DNA of 64,000 nucleotides from OLB6 sp964467455 (GCA_964467455.1 CAYXQJ010000013.1:1-64000); one strand, 5' to 3'; shown: positions 20,057-28,443, counted from the first letter of the stretch. Numbers and translations: made by a program. Notes: generated by a model from the sequence alone, not told the origin.

Positions 20057-21252
20057 TGCTTGCCCCCTTCTGCAAGAGAGCGGTGAATGGTGGTAGCAAC
20101 GGCATTGATAATGGCAAACCCTTTCGCATCATCACCGTTCCATGCGCGGTTCAACTCACCGTACGTGGCAAACGTTGAACGCATCAGATCATGGGGCGAG
20201 CGAATACCCAACACCGTGAAGCGCTCATCGAACAGTTCAAGATCCACCTCACCTGTCACACGCTGCTGCGTATCCGTAAAGAACGCCTCCATACTCCGCA
20301 TTGCCGGCTCAAGGAACTGCCCTTCATGCAGCAGTTGTCCGTACCACAGCGCAAGTTGGTCCTTCAAATTCAACTGCCATTTTGACAGCGTATGTTTTTC
20401 CAACGCATGATGTGCTTTGATGATCATCAAGGGGGCAGGTGCTTCGAACGCAACACGACCCTTGATACCGATGATGGTATCACCAACATGCATATCGCGT
20501 CCGATGCCAAACTCTGCACCGATCTCATTCAACTTCGTGATCACGTCGACCGGCGACATCGCCTCACCATTCAACGACGTCGGCTCCCCCATCGCGAAAC
20601 CAATGGTGATGCGCTCCTTGCATCCTTGCACCCTTTCACCCTTGGGCGACCATGCCTGTTCGGGTAGCGGCAGCTCACTCGTCAACGTCTCCTTCCCACC
20701 GATCGTTGTGCCCCAGATGCCTTGATTGATCGAGTAGGCGGCCTTGGTCCAATCCCCTTCTACGCCGTGTTGACGGAGATAGTCGATCTCTTGATCGCGA
20801 CTGAGTTGTTTGTCGCGAATGGGCGTGAGTACCGGCAGTTCCGGACACAAAATGCGGAAGATGAGATCGAAGCGGATCTGATCGTTGCCGGCGCCGGTAC
20901 TGCCGTGGGCAAGGTGTGTAGCGCCGATCTGCTTGGCATGTTCGGCGATCGCGATCGCCTGGATGATTCGCTCAGCGCTAACGGAGAGCGGATACGTGTC
21001 GTTCTTGAGGACGTTACCGGCAATGAGGAAGCGAAGCACACGATCGTATAACTCCTGCGTACGGTCGAGGGCGGCGTGCGAGGCCACGTTGCACGACCGT
21101 GCACGCGAGGCGATCTGCTCCAGTTCGGCATCGGTGAATCCGCCGGTGTTGACGATCACCGTATGAACTTCCATGCCGAGATCGATGGCGAGGTATCTGG
21201 CGCAATAACTGGTGTCGAGTCCACCACTAAATGCTAACAAGACCTTGTTCAT
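20053..21252 (-). CDS. argG: Argininosuccinate synthase
   Basis: A 399-residue ATP-dependent ligase of citrulline and aspartate. The PP-loop LAFSGGLDTSYCARYL lies at the N terminus; AHGSTGAGNDQIRFD and NQGIWGTTIGGKE are further active-site segments. I start at the Met whose ATG overlaps the TGA of the upstream acyltransferase; a longer frame adds 15 residues inside that gene. Around residues 202-213, SPKGERVQGCKE is encoded by TCACCCTT octamers in what is a variable surface loop of the family. Confidence 0.95.
   Translation of the reverse strand: MNKVLLAFSGGLDTSYCARYLAIDLGMEVHTVIVNTGGFTDAELEQIASRARSCNVASHAALDRTQELYDRVLRFLIAGNVLKNDTYPLSVSAERIIQAIAIAEHAKQIGATHLAHGSTGAGNDQIRFDLIFRILCPELPVLTPIRDKQLSRDQEIDYLRQHGVEGDWTKAAYSINQGIWGTTIGGKETLTSELPLPEQAWSPKGERVQGCKERITIGFAMGEPTSLNGEAMSPVDVITKLNEIGAEFGIGRDMHVGDTIIGIKGRVAFEAPAPLMIIKAHHALEKHTLSKWQLNLKDQLALWYGQLLHEGQFLEPAMRSMEAFFTDTQQRVTGEVDLELFDERFTVLGIRSPHDLMRSTFATYGELNRAWNGDDAKGFAIINAVATTIHRSLAEGGKQ
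20616..20646. repeat. TCACCCTT octamer repeat inside argG
   Basis: Plus-strand units GCATCCTT, GCACCCTT and TCACCCTT in succession. Read on the minus strand in argG they give KGERVQGCKE. The order GCATCCTT, xCACCCTT, TCACCCTT is the same as in argB. Confidence 0.85.
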
Positions 21253-21788
21253 TGCGTGCCCCCTTTCGGATCGTACAACATGCCGGTGCAAAGACACATG
21301 CTGCGTTTGGTGCGTTCAAGGATGTCGTAGTTCGGACAGCTCTGACAGCCCTTCCAGAAGACTTCGTCGGTGGTGAGCTCGCTGAAGTGCACCGGACGAT
21401 AACCCAACTCGCTGTTGATCTTCATCACTGCTGCAGAGGTCGTGATGCCAAAGATCTTGGCATCAGGATAGAGTGAGCGCGACAGTTCGAACGCTGCCTT
21501 CTTGATGCTGCGTGCAAGATTATGTTTTCGAAACTCCGGCGCTACGATCAGGCCCGAGTTCGCAACATATTGCTTGTCTTGCCATGTTTCGACGTAGCAA
21601 AATCCGGCAAACGTCCCGTCCTCCGTCAAGGCTATGATGGCCTTCCCTTCACGCATCTTCTGTTGCACATATTCCGGCGTCCGCTTGGCAATACCGGTAC
21701 CACGCTGCTGCGCAGCAACAAAAATGGTCTCGACGATGGTCTCGGCGTAACCGTAATGGCGCTCGTCGGCGATGGAGATCACGAACAT
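21249..21788 (-). CDS. GNAT acyltransferase, likely first step of arginine synthesis
   Basis: A 179-residue GNAT-fold protein. The acyl-CoA region is the VANSGLIVAPEFRKHNLARSIK segment; the distal part has GYRPVHFSEL and a Cys-rich tail (KGCQSCPNYD, SMCLCTGM) seen in the Bacteroidetes arginine-operon GNATs. From memory, the B. thetaiotaomicron relative (BT3761) was proposed by genetics as an N-succinylglutamate synthase, so an ArgA-like role is inferred. It is the first gene of the operon, with its stop overlapping the argG start. Upstream DNA is nothing but heptamer repeats, so the promoter is not obvious. Confidence 0.78.
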   Translation of the reverse strand: MFVISIADERHYGYAETIVETIFVAAQQRGTGIAKRTPEYVQQKMREGKAIIALTEDGTFAGFCYVETWQDKQYVANSGLIVAPEFRKHNLARSIKKAAFELSRSLYPDAKIFGITTSAAVMKINSELGYRPVHFSELTTDEVFWKGCQSCPNYDILERTKRSMCLCTGMLYDPKGGTQ

Positions 21789-21790
21789 GG

Positions 21791-21953
21791 CAGGGAACTG
21801 GGAACTGGGAACTGGGAACAGGGAACTGGGAACAGGGAACTGGGAACTGGGAACTGGGAACAGGGAACGTCGGACGCTGGACGTCGGACGCTGGACGCTG
21901 GACGCTGGACGTCGGACGTCTTCAAAAGACTTGCTGCTTGCTACTTGCTGCTC
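21791..21953. repeat. Three successive heptamer arrays (GGGAACT, GACGCTG, CTTGCTG)
   Basis: About eleven GGGAACT/GGGAACA heptamers (21791-21866), then about eight GACGCTG/GACGTCG heptamers (21867-21921), then CTTGCTG/CTTGCTA heptamers (21930-21953). The block starts directly upstream of the first arginine gene. The first two words recur together, inverted, at 49929-50018. Confidence 0.95.
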
Positions 21954-22084
21954 AGAGACTAGTCGACGTCGTCCTCTGCGGACGGATCCTATGGATGGGG
22001 GCCAGGCGGCCCGACGGTATGGAGCTGAGCGTGTTCAAGAGAGTGCGAAACTGCACAACCCTCCGGTTTTTCACAAGACAAGAA
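21954..22084. other. Gap with GC-rich hairpin between arginine and cyclase operons
   Basis: No reading frame worth calling. A short GC-rich inverted repeat (GGGGCC-type arms around 22000-22015) could be a weak terminator for the operon ending at 22085, but there is no clear T tract. The promoter of the arginine operon should lie here or in the adjacent heptamer block; I found no TAnnTTTG box I trust. Confidence 0.4.
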
Positions 22085-23230
22085 TCAGTTATCACCGATC
22101 TTGGATGGCAACGGGAAGGCATCAAGGACATCGTCTCCTGAGTACAGGCTCATCTGGTGGAAGAGCTTGAACTGATAGTCGCGGATGTCTTTGCCGATCG
22201 ACGGAATGAAGTGCTCGATGAAATTCTGCGACTTGATCAACGCCACAAATGCGGCGTGCGTAAAGTGCGGATGACCGGCCGGGAATCGCAGCTTGTCGGC
22301 CAGGTCGTTGCCCATGAACTCGCGTGCAAGACTCATCGTGATCTCGGTGAGGCGCTTGCATTGCGCGGGGTCGGTGATCTCGCCGACCGGACCAACACAT
22401 TCGAACAACTGATGAATGAGCTCGATCGAATCTTCACCCGGGTCGAGTTCCAGGTCGAAGAGAAATTCCAAGTGCCGCATACCTTCAACATGATCGGTGA
22501 CGGCAAGCTCAGGGTCAACACCCATCAGATAGCCCGCATAACGCCAGATGGACACATAGCCATCTGCCTCTTCCTCCGTCATTTCGCGGTGCACTTTCTT
22601 GAGACCCTCTACGATGTACGACCCCATCACAGCCGTCAACATCGAAAGGTGCACGTTGTTAAGGGGCGCACCATACGTAGCATGATCCCAAGGAGTGGTC
22701 GTCGCGATCTGGTTGCGAATGATGGCATGGATCATCCGAACCATGAGCGATGTCTGCCAACCCGGTCGTCCCGGCTTGAGGCCGTCGATCAAGCTGACCT
22801 CCATGATCTGGCGATTGGTCTCACGCAGTCGCTTGGTGGCATACTCGGCCATCACCTTCGTCGTGATCAACGTCTTTGCTGCTTGTGTACTGTATCCAAA
22901 GGGAAGAGCCATGCAGCTGACGATCGTCGGGATCAATGCAAGATTGCGTTCGAACAGCGCCGAACCTTTTTCCATCAGTTCGAAGTCGACCCAATACGGG
23001 ATCTCGTGCGACCACGTGATCCAGTCTTTCAATTCTTGCGGTGCGTCGGGCACGGCTTCAACACCTTGCTCGATGGCCTTCTTGATCAAGGCATGTGCTT
23101 CGGGTGTGGTAGCACCGTTGAGTGATCGTACCACGGCATCAGCCATCGGGTCACCGATCGTACGCAACTTCAGGTATCGCTGATAGCGATGGCCGTATTT
23201 CTTCTGGGCTTCTGCGGTTGTGAGTGGCAT
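22085..23230 (-). CDS. DUF2236 (MpaB/Lcp-type) oxygenase-family protein
   Basis: A 381-residue, mostly helical protein of the DUF2236 family, which includes the heme-dependent rubber oxygenase Lcp and fungal MpaB. The MVRMIHAIIRNQI helix carries the conserved Arg and His expected to ligate heme; PLNNVHLSMLTAVMGSYIVEGLKK and SIWRYAGYLMGVDPEL are other family blocks. No signal peptide, so probably cytoplasmic or membrane-associated. AAGGTG lies before the ATG. It follows the cyclase gene by 25 bp and ends the engB-purE-cyclase group. Substrate unknown. Confidence 0.8.
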   Translation of the reverse strand: MPLTTAEAQKKYGHRYQRYLKLRTIGDPMADAVVRSLNGATTPEAHALIKKAIEQGVEAVPDAPQELKDWITWSHEIPYWVDFELMEKGSALFERNLALIPTIVSCMALPFGYSTQAAKTLITTKVMAEYATKRLRETNRQIMEVSLIDGLKPGRPGWQTSLMVRMIHAIIRNQIATTTPWDHATYGAPLNNVHLSMLTAVMGSYIVEGLKKVHREMTEEEADGYVSIWRYAGYLMGVDPELAVTDHVEGMRHLEFLFDLELDPGEDSIELIHQLFECVGPVGEITDPAQCKRLTEITMSLAREFMGNDLADKLRFPAGHPHFTHAAFVALIKSQNFIEHFIPSIGKDIRDYQFKLFHQMSLYSGDDVLDAFPLPSKIGDN

Positions 23231-23255
23231 AGGTTCACCTTTGTGTAATGCGTGG

Positions 23256-25142
23256 TCAGAGTTTCGAAAGCAAGAGATACGTGTTCACCTGCCCCTTACC
23301 CTTGATGTTTACGAGTTCAACTTCAGAGAACGAAAATTTCGTAGACAGTGCCTGTTGCACATGTTCCGTGCAGCGGATCTGGTCTACCATTCCGTGAGAT
23401 TCCATGCGTGAGGCCATGTTGACGACGTGACCCCAGAGATCGAAGGAGAATTTCTTCTTGCCGATAACGCCGGCAACTACAGAGCCGTGATCGAGTCCAA
23501 TGCGCAGATGCAATCGCATGTTCTCAGTATGCGGGATCGGAGGAAGTTGTTCGGCAAGATCGCGAAGGGCAAGAGCATACTCAGCCGTTCGCTCCAAGGC
23601 ATTGGGCACCGGATTCGGCACACCGCAGACCACCATGTAGCAATCACCAATGGTCTTGATCTTTTCCAGTCCGAACTGTTCCGTCAGTGCGTCCATCGCA
23701 GAGAAGACCGTATCGAGATATTCAACGGTCTCGGTTGGCGTAAGCTTCGACGACCATTCGGTGAACGACGCGATGTCGGCAAAGACGACGGCAACATCAT
23801 CATACGATTCGGCGATGCGCTCTTCACCCACCTTCATCCGTTCGGCGATCTCTTCGGGCAGGATGTTGAGCAAGAGTCGGTTGGACCGTGCATGGGCTTC
23901 TTCAAGCTCCACAGTGCGCAGCCGAAGGATCTCCGCTTCGAGTGCTTTGCGATCGGCTTCTTCTTTGTCACGACGCATACTGTTGAGTCGGTCTGCCAAC
24001 GCCAGCGAGAGAACAAGAAGCTCAAAGGCCGTTCCGATGCGCAACGCAGCGAATCCGTCGATCACCCGAGGAATGAAACCGATGTTGCTACCGCTCCAAT
24101 AGATCAGCGACATCAACAGCACACCGAAGGCCAACAAGAAGTAGCGTGCTACACGCACCTTGCGTTGGTAGGCGATCACTCCGGCGACGGTGACCATGAT
24201 GGCTTGAACAAATCCAAACAGATTCGAAAGGTCGGAAAGGGGCGGGCGGGTCGTCACGAACAACGCTATCACGTACAGACCACACAACACCATCAGCGCC
24301 ACCAAGGCGCGGTGGTATCGCGGCATGATCTCACGTGTTCTGAGCAGCGTGGTCACGAACCACGTTCCGCACAACGTTCCAAAGCCACCACCGATGAACA
24401 TCAACGGTACGGTGAGCGCACTGAATCGCTCCGGAAGTAGAACGTTCGGCAGTGATTCAAAGGCGAACATCCAGGCGAAGGTGGCCATCGTACTTGCAAC
24501 GTAGGCAAGGTAGGCACGCTCGCGCGTGGCGATGAACACGAACAAGTTGTACATCAACAAGGCAAAGACCAAGCCGAAGAACAATCCGTTCACATAGATC
24601 GCTAAGCGCGCTTCATTCTCGAACGTGTCACGCGATTCGATCGTCGGCGCACGTCCCATGAGCTTGTTGCCTTCACCCGACATGCGGATCACGATCAGTG
24701 TGGTGTCGGCACCGGACGGCAGCAAGCGAACAGCCGGGATGGTGGTGTTCAGATCACGGCGCTCACGTCCGTAACCAAAGCCGGAACGTCGTGGACCGTC
24801 GATACCGTTCTTTGTGATCGACCAAACGTCGAGATAGATCGTGTAGGTAATGTCGAAGCGGAGCACCGGCTCCACAACGGCGGAGTCGACCACAACATAG
24901 AAGCTCACCCATGATACCGAATCGGGGCCGACGTTGGCGACGGTGTTGACGGTGGGAGATGTGCGCTGTGCTTCCTGCAGACGCGGGAGCACGCTTACCA
25001 GATCGGTATCGTTGGCCGGAGTGACGTAGTGATGGACGGCCGTGATCGTAACGACCTGGCCCGGCATGATGTGGTAAGGGCGAGCCGCCGCAATACCAAC
25101 ACCGAGGAGAACAGCAATGACCCCAACCACCCACTCTTTCAT
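23256..25142 (-). CDS. 7TMR-DISM membrane adenylate cyclase (class III)
   Basis: A 628-residue membrane protein. Signal/anchor, then a periplasmic 7TMR-DISM-like beta domain (about 25-180), seven predicted helices (about 185-380), a coiled-coil linker (about 390-425), then a class III cyclase domain. Metal-binding Asp residues are in VFADIASFT and TIGDCYM; adenine-specifying Lys (EKIKTIGD) and Asp (SFDLWG) point to cAMP; the catalytic Asn and Arg are in NMASRME. All catalytic residues appear present. It starts 17 bp after purE. Confidence 0.9.
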   Translation of the reverse strand: MKEWVVGVIAVLLGVGIAAARPYHIMPGQVVTITAVHHYVTPANDTDLVSVLPRLQEAQRTSPTVNTVANVGPDSVSWVSFYVVVDSAVVEPVLRFDITYTIYLDVWSITKNGIDGPRRSGFGYGRERRDLNTTIPAVRLLPSGADTTLIVIRMSGEGNKLMGRAPTIESRDTFENEARLAIYVNGLFFGLVFALLMYNLFVFIATRERAYLAYVASTMATFAWMFAFESLPNVLLPERFSALTVPLMFIGGGFGTLCGTWFVTTLLRTREIMPRYHRALVALMVLCGLYVIALFVTTRPPLSDLSNLFGFVQAIMVTVAGVIAYQRKVRVARYFLLAFGVLLMSLIYWSGSNIGFIPRVIDGFAALRIGTAFELLVLSLALADRLNSMRRDKEEADRKALEAEILRLRTVELEEAHARSNRLLLNILPEEIAERMKVGEERIAESYDDVAVVFADIASFTEWSSKLTPTETVEYLDTVFSAMDALTEQFGLEKIKTIGDCYMVVCGVPNPVPNALERTAEYALALRDLAEQLPPIPHTENMRLHLRIGLDHGSVVAGVIGKKKFSFDLWGHVVNMASRMESHGMVDQIRCTEHVQQALSTKFSFSEVELVNIKGKGQVNTYLLLSKL

Positions 25143-25159
25143 GGGCGGAATTTACGGGC

Positions 25160-25660
25160 TTATCCTTCGAGAGCTTCGTTCTTTTTTCTTGACTCATCAG
25201 CAAGCTGTTGCTTGAAGGCGATGAGTTTTTCTTGAAGGTCGGCGTTCGATGTAGAGAGCATCTCAACAGCAAGAATGCCGGCGTTCCGTCCGCCCCCTAC
25301 TGCTACTGTGGCAACGGGAACACCCGACGGCATCTGGACGATGCTGAGAAGAGAGTCGAGGCCTTTGAGCTGCTTGGTGGGGATCGGCACTCCGATCACG
25401 GGAAGGGGCGAGAAGGACGCCAACATCCCGGGCAGGTGGGCAGCACCGCCGGCGCCGGCGATGATGACCTTGAGGCCGCGATGATGGGCGTTGGTGCCGT
25501 AATCGGCCATGTCGGCCGGGGTGCGGTGAGCACTAACGACGCGGAGTTCGTACGGGATGCCGAATTGTTCGCACACGTCAGCCGCTTCACGCATGACGGG
25601 AAGGTCGGAGTCGCTGCCCATCACGATACCGACGATGGGTGTAGTGGATGTTGAGCTCAT
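25160..25660 (-). CDS. purE: N5-carboxyaminoimidazole ribonucleotide mutase
   Basis: A 166-residue class I PurE, converting N5-CAIR to CAIR in purine synthesis. GIVMGSDSDLPVM at the N terminus, VVSAHRTPADMADY with the catalytic His, IAGAGGAAHLPGMLA, and GVPIPTKQLKGLDSLLSIVQMPSGVPVATVAVG follow the family closely. The start used here overlaps the engB stop (ATGA); a longer frame would add 37 residues lying entirely inside engB. No purK nearby. Confidence 0.95.
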   Translation of the reverse strand: MSSTSTTPIVGIVMGSDSDLPVMREAADVCEQFGIPYELRVVSAHRTPADMADYGTNAHHRGLKVIIAGAGGAAHLPGMLASFSPLPVIGVPIPTKQLKGLDSLLSIVQMPSGVPVATVAVGGGRNAGILAVEMLSTSNADLQEKLIAFKQQLADESRKKNEALEG

Positions 25661-26274
25661 GATGCCTCCGCAGAGGGTTGTTGCGAGATGCGCTTCATCA
25701 TTCCGAGGACGTTGTGTCGGCCGTCGCCTTTTTCGGCAGAGGTCGGGATCACGTCTACCACATGTTGACACATTGACAACAGATCGCGGAATTGCTGAAC
25801 GCGTGCTTCAACCTGGCGTGGTTTGAGTTTATCACATTTGGTAAGCACGACGGTATAACGTCGGCCGGCGAATTCGAGTTCTTCGATCATCGCCATATCG
25901 ATCGGCATGGGATCGTGTCGGGCATCGATCAGCACGCACGTCAGGGCCAGTACATCACGCTGGAGCAGGTAGGCGCGGATCAGTTGCGAGAACTCTTCGC
26001 GCTGAGTCTTGGAGACCTTCGCATAGCCATAGCCGGGCAGGTCAACGAGGACGAAGCCGAGGTCGGTAGCGAAGAAGTTGATCTCTTGCGTCTTCCCCGG
26101 CGTATTGGACACGCGGGCAAGACCACCATGTCGCACCAGCATATTGATCAGCGAAGACTTGCCCACGTTGGAGCGTCCGATCATCGCGATCTCCGGCATT
26201 CCCAGTTGCGGGAACTGGTCCGGTTGCGTCGCCCCCTTGATGAAGGTGGCGTTGAGGTGGATGTCCTGTGCCAT
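25657..26274 (-). CDS. engB: Ribosome biogenesis GTPase EngB/YsxC
   Basis: A 205-residue GTPase acting in 50S assembly. G1 GRSNVGKSSLIN, G2 region TPGKTQEINFF, G3 DLPGYGYAKVS, G4 LTKCDKLK, G5 PTSAEKGDGR. Length fits the family. Its ATG follows immediately after the T-tract of the terminator that closes the ribosomal operon, leaving no room for a normal ribosome-binding site downstream of the hairpin. The stop overlaps purE. Confidence 0.95.
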   Translation of the reverse strand: MAQDIHLNATFIKGATQPDQFPQLGMPEIAMIGRSNVGKSSLINMLVRHGGLARVSNTPGKTQEINFFATDLGFVLVDLPGYGYAKVSKTQREEFSQLIRAYLLQRDVLALTCVLIDARHDPMPIDMAMIEELEFAGRRYTVVLTKCDKLKPRQVEARVQQFRDLLSMCQHVVDVIPTSAEKGDGRHNVLGMMKRISQQPSAEAS

Positions 26275-26311
26275 AAAAAAGGAAAACGCCGAACGCTAAA
26301 CGTCCGGCGTT
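26275..26311 (-). terminator. Intrinsic terminator after rplQ, abutting engB
   Basis: On the minus strand: stem AACGCCG-GACG, loop TTTAG, then CGTT-CGGCGTT, then TTCCTTTTTT. Arms at 285-295 and 301-311 (plus 26000) pair with one mismatch. The run of T ends at the base before the engB ATG. It closes the 18.8-kb ribosomal superoperon. Confidence 0.9.
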
Positions 26312-26330
26312 GTTTCTACGATGTGCGTAT

Positions 26331-26981
26331 TTAGGCTTTTTCTTCGGTCTCGCCAGCTTCATCAGCCGGTTCTTCTGCCGCCGGTGCCTCAGCTACCGGA
26401 GCCTCAGAGACTGTCTCAGAGACTGACTCAACGACTGGCTCGGAGACTAACTCATCGACTGGCTCGGAGACTGACTCAACGACTGGCTCAGCGACTGGCT
26501 TGGAAACCTTCGGCGTCGCGCGCGGCTTCGGCTTTGCGACCTTCGTCTCCTTGCGCGTCTTCGCCGACACGCGGCCGTCTTGCGGATTCGACCAGTCTAC
26601 GAGTTCGATGATCGCTTCCGGAGCGTTGTCGCCGCGGCGGAGACCAAGCTTGGTGATGCGGGTATAGCCACCGTTACGTTCTGCCACAAGCGGAGCGATC
26701 GTATCGAACAGCTCTTGTAGAACGGCCTTGTTGCGGATAAAGCGGCCAACCATACGACGGCTGTGCACATCCACACCGCTGATCGTACCGGCCTTCTCGG
26801 CCTTGTACGCGTTGCGGGCGCGGGTGATCAGGTGTTCGGCAAATGGACGCAGCTCCTTGGCCTTGGCGACGGTGGTCACCACGCGCTTGTGCTCGAACAG
26901 CGATGTTGCCAGGTTGGTGAGCAGGGCTCGCTTGTGGCTTGCTGTACGGCCGAGTTTGCGGCCTGCATAATTGTGTCTCAT
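26331..26981 (-). CDS. rplQ: 50S ribosomal protein L17 with long acidic tail
   Basis: A 216-residue L17; residues 1-125 are the normal protein (MRHNYAGRKLGRTASHKRALLTNL; NGGYTRITKLGLRRGDNAPEAIIELV). After a basic linker (KTRKETKVAKPKPRATPKVSKP), residues from about 150 form an acidic tail made of EPVVESVS / EPVDELVS octapeptides, encoded by a 24-bp (2 x 12) DNA repeat at about 26400-26505. Such tails occur in Bacteroidota L17 but this one is clearly repeat-built. Last gene of the alpha operon, 13 bp after rpoA. Confidence 0.95.
   Translation of the reverse strand: MRHNYAGRKLGRTASHKRALLTNLATSLFEHKRVVTTVAKAKELRPFAEHLITRARNAYKAEKAGTISGVDVHSRRMVGRFIRNKAVLQELFDTIAPLVAERNGGYTRITKLGLRRGDNAPEAIIELVDWSNPQDGRVSAKTRKETKVAKPKPRATPKVSKPVAEPVVESVSEPVDELVSEPVVESVSETVSEAPVAEAPAAEEPADEAGETEEKA
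26400..26505. repeat. 24-bp (2 x 12) coding repeat in rplQ tail
   Basis: Alternating 12-mers GAGACTGACTCA and ACGACTGGCTCG, about eight in all with few substitutions. They encode an EPVVESVS octapeptide repeat. Confidence 0.88.
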
Positions 26982-26993
26982 GATCCTAGTCCT

Positions 26994-28007
26994 TTATTCG
27001 CTTTCCTTCGGCTCGTCCTGCAAGTACGGCGAAACGTCCATACCAAAGGAGAGACCGTTCTGATAGACAACATCCGTGAGTTCGGCCAGCGACTTGCGAC
27101 CGAAGTTGCGGAACTTCAGCAGGTCGGTTTCCTGCAGACTCACAAGATCTGCAAGCGTCTTGATGCTGGCAGCCTTGAGGCAGTTGTGGGCGCGTACGCT
27201 CAGCTCCAACTCGTCGACCGGCTGGATGAGGATGCGACGCACGCGCTGACGCTCACGCTCAGCTTCGGAATCGCTGCTCGAGCTGGTGCTGCTTGCCACT
27301 TCTTCACCCTTCGGGCTTGCGCCCAAGAAGAGGTTGACGTGTTGACGCATGATCTCGGCGGCCGACGTCATGGCATCTTGTGCCGTGACGGAACCATCGG
27401 TCTTTACTTCAAGCACCAAGCGCTCGTAGTCTGTCTTCTGACCAACGCGGAACGGCTCTACCGTATAGACCGCATTCTTGATCGGGGTGAAGATCGCGTC
27501 GATCGGCAGCATGCCGACTGGGAAATCTGTGGTGTTCTGGTCTTCTGACGGAACGTAGCCCTTGCCGCGACCGATGCGGAGTTCCACATCGAAGTCGGCA
27601 TCGTCAGCCAATGTAGCGATCACCTTGTTCGGCTCCAGCACTTCGATCTCCGGCGCAGCGTCCTGGATCGACTTCGCCGTCCACACGCCACCACCCTTGA
27701 TGGAGAACGTGATACGGCTCGGTGCCTTCTTGTCCGTCAAACGAAGACGTACTTCCTTGAGGTTGAGAATGATCTCGCACATGTCCTCGACCACTCCGGG
27801 AATGGTCTGGAACTCGTGAAGAACATCGCTGATCTTGACGCCAACGATGGCAGCGCCCTGGATCGAGGACAGCAATACACGTCGGAACGAGTTGCCGATC
27901 GTCACTCCGTAGCCCTCTTCCAGTGGATTGAGGACAAACTTCGCGTGATACGGGCTTCCGAGTTCTTCGACGGCAACACTCTCGGGCATCTGCATCTGCA
28001 TATTCAT
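26994..28007 (-). CDS. rpoA: RNA polymerase alpha subunit
   Basis: A 337-residue alpha subunit. The N-terminal dimerisation domain has LEEGYGVTIGNSFRRVLLSSIQGAAIVGV and GKGYVPSEDQN; the C-terminal domain (about 255-325) has LELSVRAHNCLKAASIKTLADLV and LKFRNFGRKSLAEL, the UP-element and regulator contact helices. It sits between rpsK and rplQ; rpsD, usually just upstream, is absent. Confidence 0.97.
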   Translation of the reverse strand: MNMQMQMPESVAVEELGSPYHAKFVLNPLEEGYGVTIGNSFRRVLLSSIQGAAIVGVKISDVLHEFQTIPGVVEDMCEIILNLKEVRLRLTDKKAPSRITFSIKGGGVWTAKSIQDAAPEIEVLEPNKVIATLADDADFDVELRIGRGKGYVPSEDQNTTDFPVGMLPIDAIFTPIKNAVYTVEPFRVGQKTDYERLVLEVKTDGSVTAQDAMTSAAEIMRQHVNLFLGASPKGEEVASSTSSSSDSEAERERQRVRRILIQPVDELELSVRAHNCLKAASIKTLADLVSLQETDLLKFRNFGRKSLAELTDVVYQNGLSFGMDVSPYLQDEPKESE

Positions 28008-28056
28008 GGCCTTCCTGTTGTCGATATGAGTATTCTAAGAGTAAGGGGGCAGGTAA

Positions 28057-28443
28057 TTACACACGACGGCGCTTCGGCGGACGGCAGCCGTTATGCGGAA
28101 GCGGCGTACGGTCCGTGATCGAAAGCACTTCCAAGCCGGCCTGTGTAAGGGCGCGGATGGCGGCTTCGCGACCGGAGCCCGGACCGCGGACGACCACGTC
28201 GACCTTGCGAAGACCCATTTCATACGCCGTGCGGGCGGCCTTATCAGCCGACACCTGCGAAGCATACGGTGTGTTCTTCTTCGAGCCGCGGAAGCCGTTC
28301 TTGCCTGCGGACGACCAAGCCAACGTGTTACCGTAGGTGTCTGTGATCGTCACGATGACGTTGTTGAACGATGCGCGAACGAATGCCTTGCCGTGTACGT
28401 CGGCGACGATCTTCCGTTTTACGCGCTTTTTAGCTGCTGCCAT
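28057..28443 (-). CDS. rpsK: 30S ribosomal protein S11
   Basis: A 128-residue S11 of the platform. ASFNNVIVTITDTYGNTLAWSSAGKNGFRGSKK at the centre and the tail ITDRTPLPHNGCRPPKRRRV are diagnostic. It follows rpsM by 33 bp. Only 49 bp separate it from rpoA. Confidence 0.97.
   Translation of the reverse strand: MAAAKKRVKRKIVADVHGKAFVRASFNNVIVTITDTYGNTLAWSSAGKNGFRGSKKNTPYASQVSADKAARTAYEMGLRKVDVVVRGPGSGREAAIRALTQAGLEVLSITDRTPLPHNGCRPPKRRRV

Noticed and set aside
21954..22084. Small RNA between the arginine and cyclase operons
   Set aside because: Only a weak hairpin is visible, without promoter or terminator features.
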